14,773 bases of DNA from Bacteroidales bacterium UBA1745 (GCA_002314885.1 DCHT01000068.1:1-14773), one strand, 5' to 3'. Shown: positions 6,488 to 14,665, counted from the stretch's first letter. Made by a program: numbers and translations. Notes: generated from the letters alone by a model not told the origin.

Positions 6488-9400
6488 TTAGAAGGTTACG
6501 TTCACGCCGAAGGTCACGGTGCGCATCACAGGGTAGCTGTAGCCGGCGCCCTGGGCGGAGTTGGCGTTGCTGCCCGCGCTTGTGGTGATGCCGAACTCGC
6601 TGTCGCCGAGGCTGATGGCCTCAGGATCGAAGTTGGCCGCGTGCTTCTTCAGCGGAGTGAAGGTCAGGAGATTCTCTCCGGTGACATAGAAACGGAGTTT
6701 CTCGATATGAGCCTTGCGGGTGATCTTGGACGGAATGGTGTAGTCCAGGGTCACATTCTTCACGCGCAGGTAGGAAGCGTTCTGGAGGAAACGGTCGTTG
6801 GCGTGGAACATAATGCCGCCGCTGTACTGGCTCTGATAGCCCCTCATCTTAGGCCAATATGCGTAAGGGTCAGGGTTGTCGTCGGAATAGCGGTACTCGG
6901 AAGTCTGCCAAGGCAGGCAGAATCCGTAGGCACGGTTGTACATACCGTAGAAGTAGCCGGAACCGCCCTCAGGATACCAGTCACGCTTGCCCACACCCTG
7001 CAGCATCACGCTCAGGCCTATACCGTTCCAGCCGGCGTTGAGGCTGATGGAGTAGCAGTAGCGAGGAAGCGAGTTGCCTATCTTGACGAGGTCGCCGTGG
7101 TTGTCGATGGTGTTGGCACCATTGTCGATGACAGTGCTGTGGTCCACGTCCTCGATCTTGAGGTCGCCCGGTTCCCAGGAACCGGTGAAGTACTTGAACT
7201 TGGACTGGTCTGCGTGCTCGGCGACGTCATCTATGCTGGTGAAGAGACCTTCAATCCTATAGCCCCAGATCTCGCCCAGTTCCATACCCTCGTAGTAGGC
7301 GGTGCTGTAGATGGTCGGGAGTTTTCCGGTCTTGGACGTGTAGCGGGTGATGAAGCTGCGGCTGTCCCAGAGCATAGCCTTGATGCCGTAGGTGAAGTCG
7401 TGTCCACCGGCCTTGAAGGCGTCGCGCCATCCTATGCTGAGTTCCCATCCGTTGGTCTTCATATCCGCGTAGTTGCCCTTAGGGGCGGAGTTGCCATATA
7501 CGGCAGGCAGCTCGGCACCTACCACGTACATATCGGTGGTGTTCTTGCGATAGACATCAGCACAGAAATTGAGGCGGCCGTTGAGGAACTCGAGGTCCAC
7601 GCCGAGGTTGTAGGTGGTGTTGCGCTCCCAGGTCAGGCCGTCAGGCACAGGGGTAGGGGCGTTGGTATATTTGAACTTGTCACCGCCGTCGGCAATAGTG
7701 GAGTCGTAGAGGCCCATTGTGGACAGGTAGGCGTAGGCATTGCTGATGAGGCCGTTGCCTGCCGTACCCACTGAAAGACGTATCTTGGCATTGTCCAGCC
7801 AGCTCTTGGTGGACTTCATAAACGGTTCTTCGGAAAGTCTCCAGGCTATGGAACCGGAAGGGAAGAAACCCCAGCGCTGGCTTGCAGGGAACTTGGAGTT
7901 GCCGTCGTAGCGGCCGCTGAACTCGGCGAGATACCTGTCGTCGAAGTTGTAATGTCCTCTGAAGAAGAAGCCTGCGAGGGAGGCTGAATAGGAACCGTTG
8001 TCCTTCCAGGTGAAGTTCTCACCCTCGATGAAGCTAGGGTTCACCTTGTCGGCGAAGAGTATGTTGTCGCGGTAGGTGACGGTCTTGAGATAGGTCTCGT
8101 CCTCTGCGTTGAAGCCGCCCATCACGGTGAGGTGATGCTTCTCTGGCAGTTTCGGAACGTAGGTCACGGTCTCAGTGGTCGTCCAGCGCGTCTCGTTGTA
8201 GTCATAGTCGTAGAGGAAGGAGGTGGACGGCTGGGTGCCGGTAGTGTTCGGGCCCGTGTAGTAAGTCAGGATGTTACGGCAGTTCTGACGGTTCGTGAAA
8301 TTGTAGAAATATGTGAAATCCGCAGTCACGGTGAGCTGTCCGTCGAAGAAGGTGCCGGTGAGTTCGGCCTTCTCCCTGACGTCGTTCTTGTTGTACTGCC
8401 ACCAGCTGGAATCCTCGGCAAAGCCGGCGATGCCAATGTAAGTGGCGGCGTGAGTCCAGGTGCCGTCCGGGTTCTTCGGGCCGATGAGAGGGGAGCCTAC
8501 GATCTCCATCTGCCTCTGTACGGTCTGGCTGCCTTCGGCAACTCTAGGCTGATGGTTGACCCTCCTCATATAGGACAGGTTGTTGGAGAATTTGAGCCAT
8601 TTGAAGATCTGGGCATCAATCTTAGCGCGCACATTGTACTGCTGGAACTTCTCGTTGCCGTAGTTGTAGATGCCGTCCTGGCCCTGGTAGCGTCCCGACA
8701 GGAGGAAGCGGACTTTCTGGCCGCCGCCGCTGACCGAGATGTTATGCTGGGTGGCAGTGGTCGCATTGCGGAATACGATGTCGTGCCAGTCGTAGTTTCC
8801 GAAATATTCGTAGAGACCGTTCGAGTTCACTCTCCATTTCTCGTAAGACGGGTCGGCATCGCGCTTCTGCAGTTCCTCGTACCAGTCTGCGGTGTAGGAC
8901 GGAAGGGCGTTGCTGATGCTGTTGGAGTAGGACTGATAGCGGCTGAAATAGGCCTCGCGGTATTCCTCGAACCACTTCAGACCATTGGTCACGGTCTGAG
9001 GCTTCACTGTCCTGGAGAGGATGGAGAAGCTGCCGTCATAGGACACGTGGACATTCTCGTCCTTGGCGGCCTTGGTGGTGATGAGGATCACGCCGAAGGT
9101 GCCTTTCGCTCCATATACGGCTGCGGAAGAGGCATCCTTGAGGACGGAGATGGACTCGATATCATCGGGGTTGACCGTGTTCATATCGGTCTCCATTCCA
9201 TCGACGAGCACGAGTGCGCTGCCGCCTGAGCCGATGGAGGTGGCGTTGCCTCGAATCCTGATGGAAGCGTTCGTAGTCGGCTTGCCGTCGGTGAAGGTGA
9301 GCGTGACGCCCGGGATCTGTCCCTGGAGGGAACGGGAAACATTGGAGGTCTTACGGTCTGAGAGCACATCGCCGCCGAGGGTCTCGATTGCTCCGACGAT

Positions 9401-9745
9401 GTCGCGGCGCTTCTGGACTCCATAGCCCACTACGACCGATTCGTCGAGGGTGGTGAAATCTTCATCGAGGACGATGACGATCTGTCCGGACGCCGGAACG
9501 GTGACGGTCTGGCTCTTGTAGCCCAGGCAGCTGACACTGATCCTGTCGGATTCCTTCGCATTGGTCGTGAAGTTTCCGTCGAGGTCCGTTATCGTTCCGC
9601 CAGTCTGTCCCTGCACCGTGATCACAACTCCGGGAAGAGCTTCTCCGGCTTTGTCTCTGACGACTCCAGTGACTGGATTCTGTGCGTATGCAAAGAAAGG
9701 AACCAGTGTCAGGAGCGTTATTAGAAATGCATATTTTGGTTTCAT
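6488..9745 (-). CDS. SusC/RagA-like TonB-dependent outer-membrane transporter
   Basis: This 1085-aa SusC-family receptor imports substrate through the outer membrane using TonB energy. The start at 9745 gives a normal signal peptide, MKPKYAFLITLLTLVPFFAYA. A carboxypeptidase-regulatory-like domain follows (about 24-95), then the SusC box LDESVVVGYGVQKRRD (100-115) and the plug domain (about 110-225). The remainder is the beta-barrel, ending in VTFGVNVTF with the terminal aromatic residue expected for barrel assembly. No N-terminal anti-sigma-interaction extension is seen, so regulation through an ECF anti-sigma factor is less likely. The divergent DeoR-family regulator is the better candidate (inference). 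The frame stays open up to a TTG at 9850, but that extension lies inside the predicted promoter and precedes the signal peptide, so I rejected it. Confidence 0.95.
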   Translation of the reverse strand: MKPKYAFLITLLTLVPFFAYAQNPVTGVVRDKAGEALPGVVITVQGQTGGTITDLDGNFTTNAKESDRISVSCLGYKSQTVTVPASGQIVIVLDEDFTTLDESVVVGYGVQKRRDIVGAIETLGGDVLSDRKTSNVSRSLQGQIPGVTLTFTDGKPTTNASIRIRGNATSIGSGGSALVLVDGMETDMNTVNPDDIESISVLKDASSAAVYGAKGTFGVILITTKAAKDENVHVSYDGSFSILSRTVKPQTVTNGLKWFEEYREAYFSRYQSYSNSISNALPSYTADWYEELQKRDADPSYEKWRVNSNGLYEYFGNYDWHDIVFRNATTATQHNISVSGGGQKVRFLLSGRYQGQDGIYNYGNEKFQQYNVRAKIDAQIFKWLKFSNNLSYMRRVNHQPRVAEGSQTVQRQMEIVGSPLIGPKNPDGTWTHAATYIGIAGFAEDSSWWQYNKNDVREKAELTGTFFDGQLTVTADFTYFYNFTNRQNCRNILTYYTGPNTTGTQPSTSFLYDYDYNETRWTTTETVTYVPKLPEKHHLTVMGGFNAEDETYLKTVTYRDNILFADKVNPSFIEGENFTWKDNGSYSASLAGFFFRGHYNFDDRYLAEFSGRYDGNSKFPASQRWGFFPSGSIAWRLSEEPFMKSTKSWLDNAKIRLSVGTAGNGLISNAYAYLSTMGLYDSTIADGGDKFKYTNAPTPVPDGLTWERNTTYNLGVDLEFLNGRLNFCADVYRKNTTDMYVVGAELPAVYGNSAPKGNYADMKTNGWELSIGWRDAFKAGGHDFTYGIKAMLWDSRSFITRYTSKTGKLPTIYSTAYYEGMELGEIWGYRIEGLFTSIDDVAEHADQSKFKYFTGSWEPGDLKIEDVDHSTVIDNGANTIDNHGDLVKIGNSLPRYCYSISLNAGWNGIGLSVMLQGVGKRDWYPEGGSGYFYGMYNRAYGFCLPWQTSEYRYSDDNPDPYAYWPKMRGYQSQYSGGIMFHANDRFLQNASYLRVKNVTLDYTIPSKITRKAHIEKLRFYVTGENLLTFTPLKKHAANFDPEAISLGDSEFGITTSAGSNANSAQGAGYSYPVMRTVTFGVNVTF

Positions 9746-9847
9746 TTTCTGCTGGTTAATTAGTGTTTGTGCAAGCAAAAATGAACCAAACTGGCGTGTA
9801 CGCAGGCTTTTGGCCTTCCTGTATCTGGTTTGTATTGATTCTTGCTC

Positions 9848-9855
9848 CAAATATA
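9848..9855 (-). promoter_or_regulatory. Candidate -7 box of the susC-like gene
   Basis: On the - strand these bases read TATATTTG, an exact match to the Bacteroidota -7 consensus TAnnTTTG. No TTTG is present at the expected -33 position, so the promoter is supported by one box only. It would give a leader of roughly 95 nt before the start at 9745. Confidence 0.55.
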
Positions 9856-9862
9856 GGTATAA

Positions 9863-9904
9863 TTTTTCGTAAATTTTCGTTTATTTTTATTCTTTTTCGT
9901 TTTT
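9863..9904. promoter_or_regulatory. Phased T-tracts with TTTTCGT repeats between divergent promoters
   Basis: T-runs of 4-5 bases occur at 9863-9867, 9874-9877, 9884-9888, 9893-9897 and 9900-9904, nearly all spaced by about one helical turn. TTTTCGT occurs at 9864-9870, 9874-9880 and 9894-9900, offsets of 10 and 20 bp. Such phasing is expected to bend DNA. TTTCG-like repeats also resemble operators known for DeoR-family repressors such as AgaR and GlpR. Binding by the DeoR-family protein encoded at 13412 is inference. Confidence 0.45.
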
Positions 9905-9912
9905 CTTTTCAA

Positions 9913-9920
9913 TAATTTTG
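9913..9920 (+). promoter_or_regulatory. Candidate -7 box of the BACON lipoprotein operon
   Basis: TAATTTTG matches TAnnTTTG on the + strand. The -33 position at 19-bp spacing reads TTCT rather than TTTG, so support is partial. A short odd palindrome TTGCATTGCAA (9918-9928) overlaps the likely start site. The implied leader is about 80 nt and contains the hairpin at 9948-9972. Confidence 0.5.
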
Positions 9921-9947
9921 CATTGCAAGCAATTCGGAAACCATCTG

Positions 9948-9972
9948 GAGTGAGGACCTGGGTCCTGCACTC
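9948..9972 (+). promoter_or_regulatory. Leader hairpin ahead of the BACON lipoprotein gene
   Basis: GAGTG plus AGGACC (9948-9958) pairs with GGTCCT plus CACTC (9961-9966 and 9968-9972), with one bulged G and a two-base centre that would open to a small loop. The sequence GCTTTTG follows. It is terminator-like with a short T-run, or an RNA stability or attenuation element. It lies in the predicted 5' untranslated leader. Confidence 0.5.
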
Positions 9973-10005
9973 GCTTTTGCGTCTGTATCACAAAAGAAAA
10001 CCATA

Positions 10006-12567
10006 ATGCGAACGAAAATTTATTTTGCATTGGCGCTGGTTTCAGTCCTTCTGATGTCCTGTCAGCAGGAACTTGTCGAGAAGGTGGGAACTCTTACCCG
10101 CGACACCGACAGGATCAGCCTTGCATATAATAATTCTACGACTACATTCACGGTCAGGAGCGTCACTCCTTGGACCGTCAGGTCAGATGAATCCTGGCTC
10201 AGTTTCGACCCTGCATCGGGCGAGGGCAATGGAGTCGATTATACAGTGGTGACCGTTACTGCGGAAGCCAACACTGCCGAACAGAGGGTCGGCACCATCT
10301 ATCTCGAGTCCGCGGACGGAATCTGCCTCGAGATCACGGCCACTCAGGAATCAGGATTCTTCGAGATAGGAGCTCCTACTCTCGCAGGCTCATTCCGCCT
10401 CAATTCGGCTCCGGGTGCAACTGTCAATGTGCCATATACCAAGGCTCAGGGCGGTGAGGAGGTCATTGTGAGGGCCGTCCTCTCAGGCGAGGCTTCCGAA
10501 GGCCTCAAGTTCGTGGAATACAAGGGCGTCATCGCAAATGCGGGCAGCGGCGTGTTGTCCGCTCCGTTCTCTGGCATTCCGGTCAAGATGGGCGATGTGA
10601 GCATCGACGCCAGCGTAATATATAAAGGTGAGACCGTTTCCACCAAGAAACTTTCCGGCAACGTGTTCGACGAGAAGACTCTGCTGCTTCTCCCTGCCAG
10701 CAGGTTCCCTTGGGGCGGCCACTATCTCGAGGGTACTGGCGGCATCCGTTCCTACCTGGGCGAGGCCGTGGGCGTGACAGTCGATGACGCTACCGTTTCC
10801 TGTACTTCCGGCCAGCCTGGCACGACCGACCTCTTCCGCTCCGGAATGGAGGAATTCAAGGCGGCCCGAGGCCTGACCGGCTATGAGGGCAGCAAGGTCT
10901 ATGAGCACGGCGGCTATCTCAAGATAGGCACCAGCGCCCTCGGCGGCTATTTTATGACCCCAGCCCTCGACGGCATCGAAGGCACGAGCGACATCTCCGT
11001 GCAGTTCGACTATGTCCGTTGGTCCGGCGACACCAAGGAGGTCACCATCTCAGCTGTCAACGGAGGCGAAATCTCGGCCGGAGTCCTCTCCACCGCGGGC
11101 AAGGAATATATACGATACAACTATACCGTCTTGGGCGCCACTTCCCAGACCAGGATCAAATGGGCGGCTACCGATCTGACTTCTTCCGGAGCCCGCTTCC
11201 TGATCAGCAATATCGAAATCACTTTCGCGGACCAGCTCAAGGAGCCTCTCGCAATGCCTGAGGGCATCACCAGCAAGTCCACCGAGACCTCCGTGGAACT
11301 GAGCTGGAGCCCGGTTTCCAATGCTACCGCCTACGAAGTGGCCTTCGCAGTTGCGACTGCCCCTGACTACAGGAAGGTGATCCGCGTGGACAAGACCTCG
11401 GCCACCTTCGACGGCCTGACGGGCAATACCGAATATCTCGTGACCCTCAAGTCGATATACGGTCCGGACGAGTCCTTCAACTCCGAGGAGACTGAGGCCC
11501 TGAGCGTCAAGACCCTCTCCGACCTGCCTAAGCTCACCGCTCCTACTGTGACTGTATTCAAGAGCGAGCGCGCCCTTGCCATCGTGGAATTCTCCGGCAA
11601 GGCAGGCGAACTCGACGGCAGCAGGACCTTCGACCTCGAGCTCAGGGATGCTTCCGGAAACGTCCTCAGAAGTTATCTCAAGGGCAATTATGCCCAGAGC
11701 GGCGGCATCTACTACAGCCGCTTCACCCTGGCGAACCTCGCCGTTTCAACCAATTATCAGATTGCGGTCCGCAGGCTCTCTACCGATGCGTCACAGTACA
11801 AGGATTCCGACTGGACGATACTTGCCTACAAGTCGGAGGCGGATATCAACGCTGCGGCCTATGTCTTCTACGAGGACTTCAACAATCTGTGGATAGGCGG
11901 TGACCTCGCCCATCTGTCATTCGGTCCGAACACCACTTACAGCACCAACTACGACCTCACCAAGTTCGTGGACGAGGCTACTTCTATGGCGGCCTGCAAG
12001 GTGATCTGCTATCCTCCGGGATCCAGCGGAAATGCCTTCACGACCACCAACCCGATGGCTTATTACAACAGCTATTGGAGGCAGTGGAGCGACGGCGGCG
12101 AATGGAGCTCCGAACTGGCTTCCGCCGAGGCGGGCACCCAGTTCAGGATCTATCCTGCGGCCGGCTGTCTGAAGTATGGTACCGGTTCCCTCAACGGCTA
12201 TCTCGTGCTGCCGGCTCTGACCAAGCTCTCCGATCCGACTGACGTGGTGGTAAGTTTCGACGTGGTTCCTTATACCCTCCCGACTGCTGCTGCGGGCGAA
12301 CTCGTGGCCATCCAGGACGGCGCAACTTGCTCCGCATCCCTCCACGCCGGCTCTGACGGCAGCATCGAAGGTGCTACCGACGGCGTGATCTCATTCACCA
12401 ACAAGAGCCCTCTGGAGAAGAACGGCTGGACCGTTGAAACGCATACTTTCACCGTCAAGGGCGCCACTGCCAACACCAGGATAGTCATTGCTTCCGGCGA
12501 TGCCGGCGAGAAGCAGGGCAGCAAGAACCGTATGTGGCTCGACAAAGTAACAGTAGTAAGCAAATAG
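10006..12567 (+). CDS. Large surface lipoprotein: BACON domain, two FN3 domains, duplicated beta-rich module
   Basis: This 853-aa lipoprotein has a signal peptide ending in LLMSC, with Cys19 lipidated. Residues about 36-115 match the BACON pattern (VTPWTV...SWLSFDPASG...). A beta-rich stretch covers about 116-225. A module at about 300-408 and another at about 720-853 share clear similarity: YLKIGTSALGGYFMTPAL versus CLKYGTGSLNGYLVLPAL, and YTVLGATSQTRI versus FTVKGATANTRI. The second module begins with FYEDFNNLWIGG (621-632), a pattern common in jelly-roll adhesin-type domains. Two FN3-like domains (about 415-504 and 510-610) separate the modules. No catalytic motif is seen, and a role in surface binding of the locus substrate is inferred. 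An A-rich leader (AAAAGAAAACCATA) precedes the ATG. The next gene starts 2 nt after the stop. Confidence 0.88.
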   Translation: MRTKIYFALALVSVLLMSCQQELVEKVGTLTRDTDRISLAYNNSTTTFTVRSVTPWTVRSDESWLSFDPASGEGNGVDYTVVTVTAEANTAEQRVGTIYLESADGICLEITATQESGFFEIGAPTLAGSFRLNSAPGATVNVPYTKAQGGEEVIVRAVLSGEASEGLKFVEYKGVIANAGSGVLSAPFSGIPVKMGDVSIDASVIYKGETVSTKKLSGNVFDEKTLLLLPASRFPWGGHYLEGTGGIRSYLGEAVGVTVDDATVSCTSGQPGTTDLFRSGMEEFKAARGLTGYEGSKVYEHGGYLKIGTSALGGYFMTPALDGIEGTSDISVQFDYVRWSGDTKEVTISAVNGGEISAGVLSTAGKEYIRYNYTVLGATSQTRIKWAATDLTSSGARFLISNIEITFADQLKEPLAMPEGITSKSTETSVELSWSPVSNATAYEVAFAVATAPDYRKVIRVDKTSATFDGLTGNTEYLVTLKSIYGPDESFNSEETEALSVKTLSDLPKLTAPTVTVFKSERALAIVEFSGKAGELDGSRTFDLELRDASGNVLRSYLKGNYAQSGGIYYSRFTLANLAVSTNYQIAVRRLSTDASQYKDSDWTILAYKSEADINAAAYVFYEDFNNLWIGGDLAHLSFGPNTTYSTNYDLTKFVDEATSMAACKVICYPPGSSGNAFTTTNPMAYYNSYWRQWSDGGEWSSELASAEAGTQFRIYPAAGCLKYGTGSLNGYLVLPALTKLSDPTDVVVSFDVVPYTLPTAAAGELVAIQDGATCSASLHAGSDGSIEGATDGVISFTNKSPLEKNGWTVETHTFTVKGATANTRIVIASGDAGEKQGSKNRMWLDKVTVVSK

Positions 12568-12569
12568 AT

Positions 12570-13415
12570 ATGAAAAAGACATTCATCATAATAGCTATGT
12601 CCCTTCTGGCTTTTGCCTCTTGCTCCAAGCCGGAAGGGGACAAACCCGTATATGCAGCCAAGGCCACTATGAAGGCCATTTCCTTCAACATACGCCACAC
12701 CGGAGAGGCCTCCGACGTGGGAGACCGTGCCTGGGATGCCAGAAAGGCGGCCGTCGTCAATATGCTCAGTACGGAGGCCCCGGATTTCGTGGGCTTCCAG
12801 GAGTGCACTGACGTGCAGCTCTCCTATCTCAAGGAAAACCTCGCCGGTTATGGCTTCTATGCCCCTGGCAACAACAAGGTGATCGCCTACAACAGGAATA
12901 CCGTGGACTGTCTCAGCACCGCCGTGTACTGGCTCAGCGAGACCCCGAACAAGGCTTCGAAGGGATGGGATGCCACCAATCAGCGTGCTACCGCCTGGAT
13001 CAAGGTCAGGGAGAAGACCACGGGCAGCATAGTCTATTTCTTCGACACTCATCTGGATGTGGACGGCAAGACTGCCCGCATCGAGGGCGCGAAGCTCAAT
13101 GTGGAGCAGATGAAGCTCATCTGCGGCAACACCAAGCCTCAGATCATCGTCGGCGATATGAATACCAATCTTGCCGAGTGTCTCGACCACTACACGGCCT
13201 TCCTGGGCGATGCCCGTGCGGACTCTCCTGAGACTGACAGCGAAAACACCTACAATGCCTGGGGCGGAAAGGGAAGTGTGATTGACTATATATATTATAG
13301 GAATACTACTCCGATCTGCTTCAAGACCCTCAATGGGGAGGACTATGGCGTCAAGCTGATATCCGACCACTATCCGGTGATGTACAAGTTCGAAATCAAA
13401 AGCGACAGGAAATGA
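12570..13415 (+). CDS. Lipoprotein of the endonuclease/exonuclease/phosphatase (EEP) family
   Basis: This 281-aa protein has a lipoprotein signal with FASC and Cys18. The EEP-fold catalytic set is complete: N40 in ISFNIRH, the metal-binding glutamate in FQEC (E78), DTHLDVDG (H161, D163), VGDMNTN (D196, N198), VIDYIYYR (D239) and SDHYPVM (D266, H267). Known relatives hydrolyse phosphodiesters or phosphomonoesters in nucleic acids, phosphoinositides or sphingomyelin. This one resembles the compact COG3568-type 'metal-dependent hydrolases'. A surface or periplasmic location follows from the lipobox. The start at 12570 was chosen because it gives the signal peptide; an upstream GTG at 12534 would lie inside the preceding gene. 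It overlaps the regulator gene by ATGA. It is the only evident enzyme of the SusCD locus. Its substrate is unknown. Confidence 0.92.
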   Translation: MKKTFIIIAMSLLAFASCSKPEGDKPVYAAKATMKAISFNIRHTGEASDVGDRAWDARKAAVVNMLSTEAPDFVGFQECTDVQLSYLKENLAGYGFYAPGNNKVIAYNRNTVDCLSTAVYWLSETPNKASKGWDATNQRATAWIKVREKTTGSIVYFFDTHLDVDGKTARIEGAKLNVEQMKLICGNTKPQIIVGDMNTNLAECLDHYTAFLGDARADSPETDSENTYNAWGGKGSVIDYIYYRNTTPICFKTLNGEDYGVKLISDHYPVMYKFEIKSDRK

Positions 13416-14176
13416 TCAGTGCAAATCAGAGACGTGACATCATCCTCGACAAGGTCAACCGCAGCGGCTATGTCCAGGTTGCGGAACTTGCGAAGATGCT
13501 TGAGGTGACGACGGCTACGATCAGGACCGATCTCTCTGCGATGGAGAAGGAGGGCAGACTGACCCGTGTCCACGGTTCGGCTATGTCCAACAGCAGCATC
13601 GCGCGGGAGCGCACGACGGGAGACAAGAGTCTCATCTGCTCCGACGAGAAGTGCCGTATTGCCCTGGCGGCCCTGAGCCATATCCAGGACGGGGATTCCA
13701 TATTCCTGGCCGCCGGTTCTACCGTGGCCGCCCTGAGCGAGAATCTGCCTCCGCAGTACAGGCTGAACATCTTCACTCCTTGTCTGCAGGTGGCTGCGAA
13801 GCTGGCGTCCAATTCCAACTATACTGTCCATCTGTTCGGCGGAGTCGTTCATTGTGAGTCCGTTTCCGTCAGGGGAGAGTATTCTCCCGAACTGATGGAT
13901 TCGATGGACGGAGTGAAGCTTTTCTTCGGTGCCGACGGCATCTCTCCGGATGGGAGCGTAAGCTGTTCCACCATAGAAGAGGCCCTCTTCACCCGCAAGC
14001 TGATGAGGCGTGCCAGCCGCATCATCCTCCTGAGCGATTCCAGCAAGCTGGGCCGCTGCGGTTCAGGCCGCATCTGCACTATGGCTGCCCTGGACCTCTT
14101 TATAACAGACAAAGCCTTGCCGGAGGAGTCCTGCAAGGCCTTTGCTGAGCAAGGTGCTGAAGTGATTCTGGCTTAA
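13412..14176 (+). CDS. DeoR-family transcriptional regulator
   Basis: This 254-aa cytoplasmic regulator has an N-terminal winged-helix DNA-binding domain (about 6-57; ELAKMLEVTTATIRTDLSAMEKEGRLTRVHG is the DeoR signature region). Its C-terminal DeoR sensor domain is of the sugar-isomerase-like type. Within it, GDSIFLAAGST (94-104), FFGADGIS (171-178), SDSSKLG (208-214) and DLFITD (228-233) mark the effector-binding site. Family members usually sense phosphorylated sugars or related phosphometabolites. Its ATG overlaps the EEP stop (ATGA), so it is translated with the lipoprotein operon and probably controls the divergent SusCD and lipoprotein promoters (inference). Its stop overlaps the stop of the convergent YhcH-family gene at TTAA (14173-14176), and no terminator is visible there. 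Confidence 0.95.
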   Translation: MISANQRRDIILDKVNRSGYVQVAELAKMLEVTTATIRTDLSAMEKEGRLTRVHGSAMSNSSIARERTTGDKSLICSDEKCRIALAALSHIQDGDSIFLAAGSTVAALSENLPPQYRLNIFTPCLQVAAKLASNSNYTVHLFGGVVHCESVSVRGEYSPELMDSMDGVKLFFGADGISPDGSVSCSTIEEALFTRKLMRRASRIILLSDSSKLGRCGSGRICTMAALDLFITDKALPEESCKAFAEQGAEVILA

Positions 14177-14592
14177 GCCTTCACCTTGAATATCGCTTTG
14201 CGTATCGTGCCTTCTCCGATGAGAGGGGCGTGGGCCTGATGTGGCTCGAACACGATGATTTCTCCTGCCTTGACGGTCACGGTCTCCTCGACAGGGTCGT
14301 TGTAGAAGAGTATGTCCTTCTCAGTGTTCATCTCTCCGTCCGGCTGAGTGCACTCGCTGCGTGCCTTCACTCCGAAGGTCTCATCCTTGCTGAGCGGAAT
14401 CTGCACGTCGATGTAGCGGTCGTGCACCTCGAGGCGTGCCTGCTGAGGAGTTTTCATCGCTGAGTCGCAGATGTTGAGGAAGAGATTCTCCCCGTCGAGG
14501 ATGTGCTTGCCCGTCTCAAGCGCGTTGAGATCGTGGGTCTTTGCGTACTCCAGAGCTGCCTGGTAGTAAGGATTTGAGTCGAGATTTGCCAT
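14173..14592 (-). CDS. YhcH/YjgK/YiaL-family cupin-like protein
   Basis: This 139-aa cytoplasmic protein belongs to the YhcH/YjgK/YiaL (DUF386) family, related to the EbgC subunit of evolved beta-galactosidase. Putative metal ligands on the double-stranded beta-helix are visible: E55 and H57 in ARLEVHDRYIDVQ, and H118 and H121 in FEPHQAHAP. Family members sit in sialic-acid and other sugar-catabolic operons, and their exact reaction is mostly unsettled. The start at 14592 (MANLDSNPYY) fits the family. The frame continues upstream to 14667, but that would run through the promoter and one palindrome. The predicted transcription start is only about 9 nt before the ATG, with an A-rich AAAACAAAAAAT leader. 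The gene is monocistronic in this window and controlled separately from its neighbours, probably through the palindromes at 14625-14690. Confidence 0.9.
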   Translation of the reverse strand: MANLDSNPYYQAALEYAKTHDLNALETGKHILDGENLFLNICDSAMKTPQQARLEVHDRYIDVQIPLSKDETFGVKARSECTQPDGEMNTEKDILFYNDPVEETVTVKAGEIIVFEPHQAHAPLIGEGTIRKAIFKVKA

Positions 14593-14606
14593 ATTTTTTG
14601 TTTTCA

Positions 14607-14637
14607 CAAATATAATAATTCTCCAACAGTCATCAAA
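14607..14637 (-). promoter_or_regulatory. Promoter of the YhcH-family gene
   Basis: On the - strand TATATTTG (14614-14607) is the -7 box. TTTG (14637-14634) lies exactly 19 bp upstream as the -33 box, a full match to the Bacteroidota consensus. The -33 box sits at the centre of the first palindrome. Confidence 0.85.
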
Positions 14638-14649
14638 TCGATGACTGTT
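14625..14649. promoter_or_regulatory. Palindrome 1, candidate operator over the -33 box
   Basis: Arms AACAGTCATC and GATGACTGTT are perfect 10-bp reverse complements separated by 5 bp. It lies within a 39-bp unit (14621-14659) that is repeated at 14662-14700. Because the -33 box is inside it, a bound regulator would block the YhcH-family promoter. Confidence 0.7.
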
Positions 14650-14665
14650 AGCAAAAAAACGCTCC

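Noticed and set aside
6478..6491. Perfect palindrome CTAATATATATTAG between the susC-like stop and susD-like start
   Set aside because: It is short, purely AT-rich in the middle, within an operon and without supporting context; it could be chance.
8132..9229. Long + strand open frame opposite the susC-like gene
   Set aside because: It is an antisense shadow of conserved SusC barrel sequence with no family motifs of its own.
9746..9850. N-terminal extension of the susC-like gene by 35 residues from a TTG
   Set aside because: The TTG lies inside the predicted -7 box, the extra residues precede a good signal peptide, and the ATG at 9745 fits the family.
12534..12569. Upstream GTG start for the EEP lipoprotein
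   Set aside because: It would overlap the previous gene and place a polar stretch before the lipoprotein signal; the ATG at 12570 gives a clean signal with FASC.
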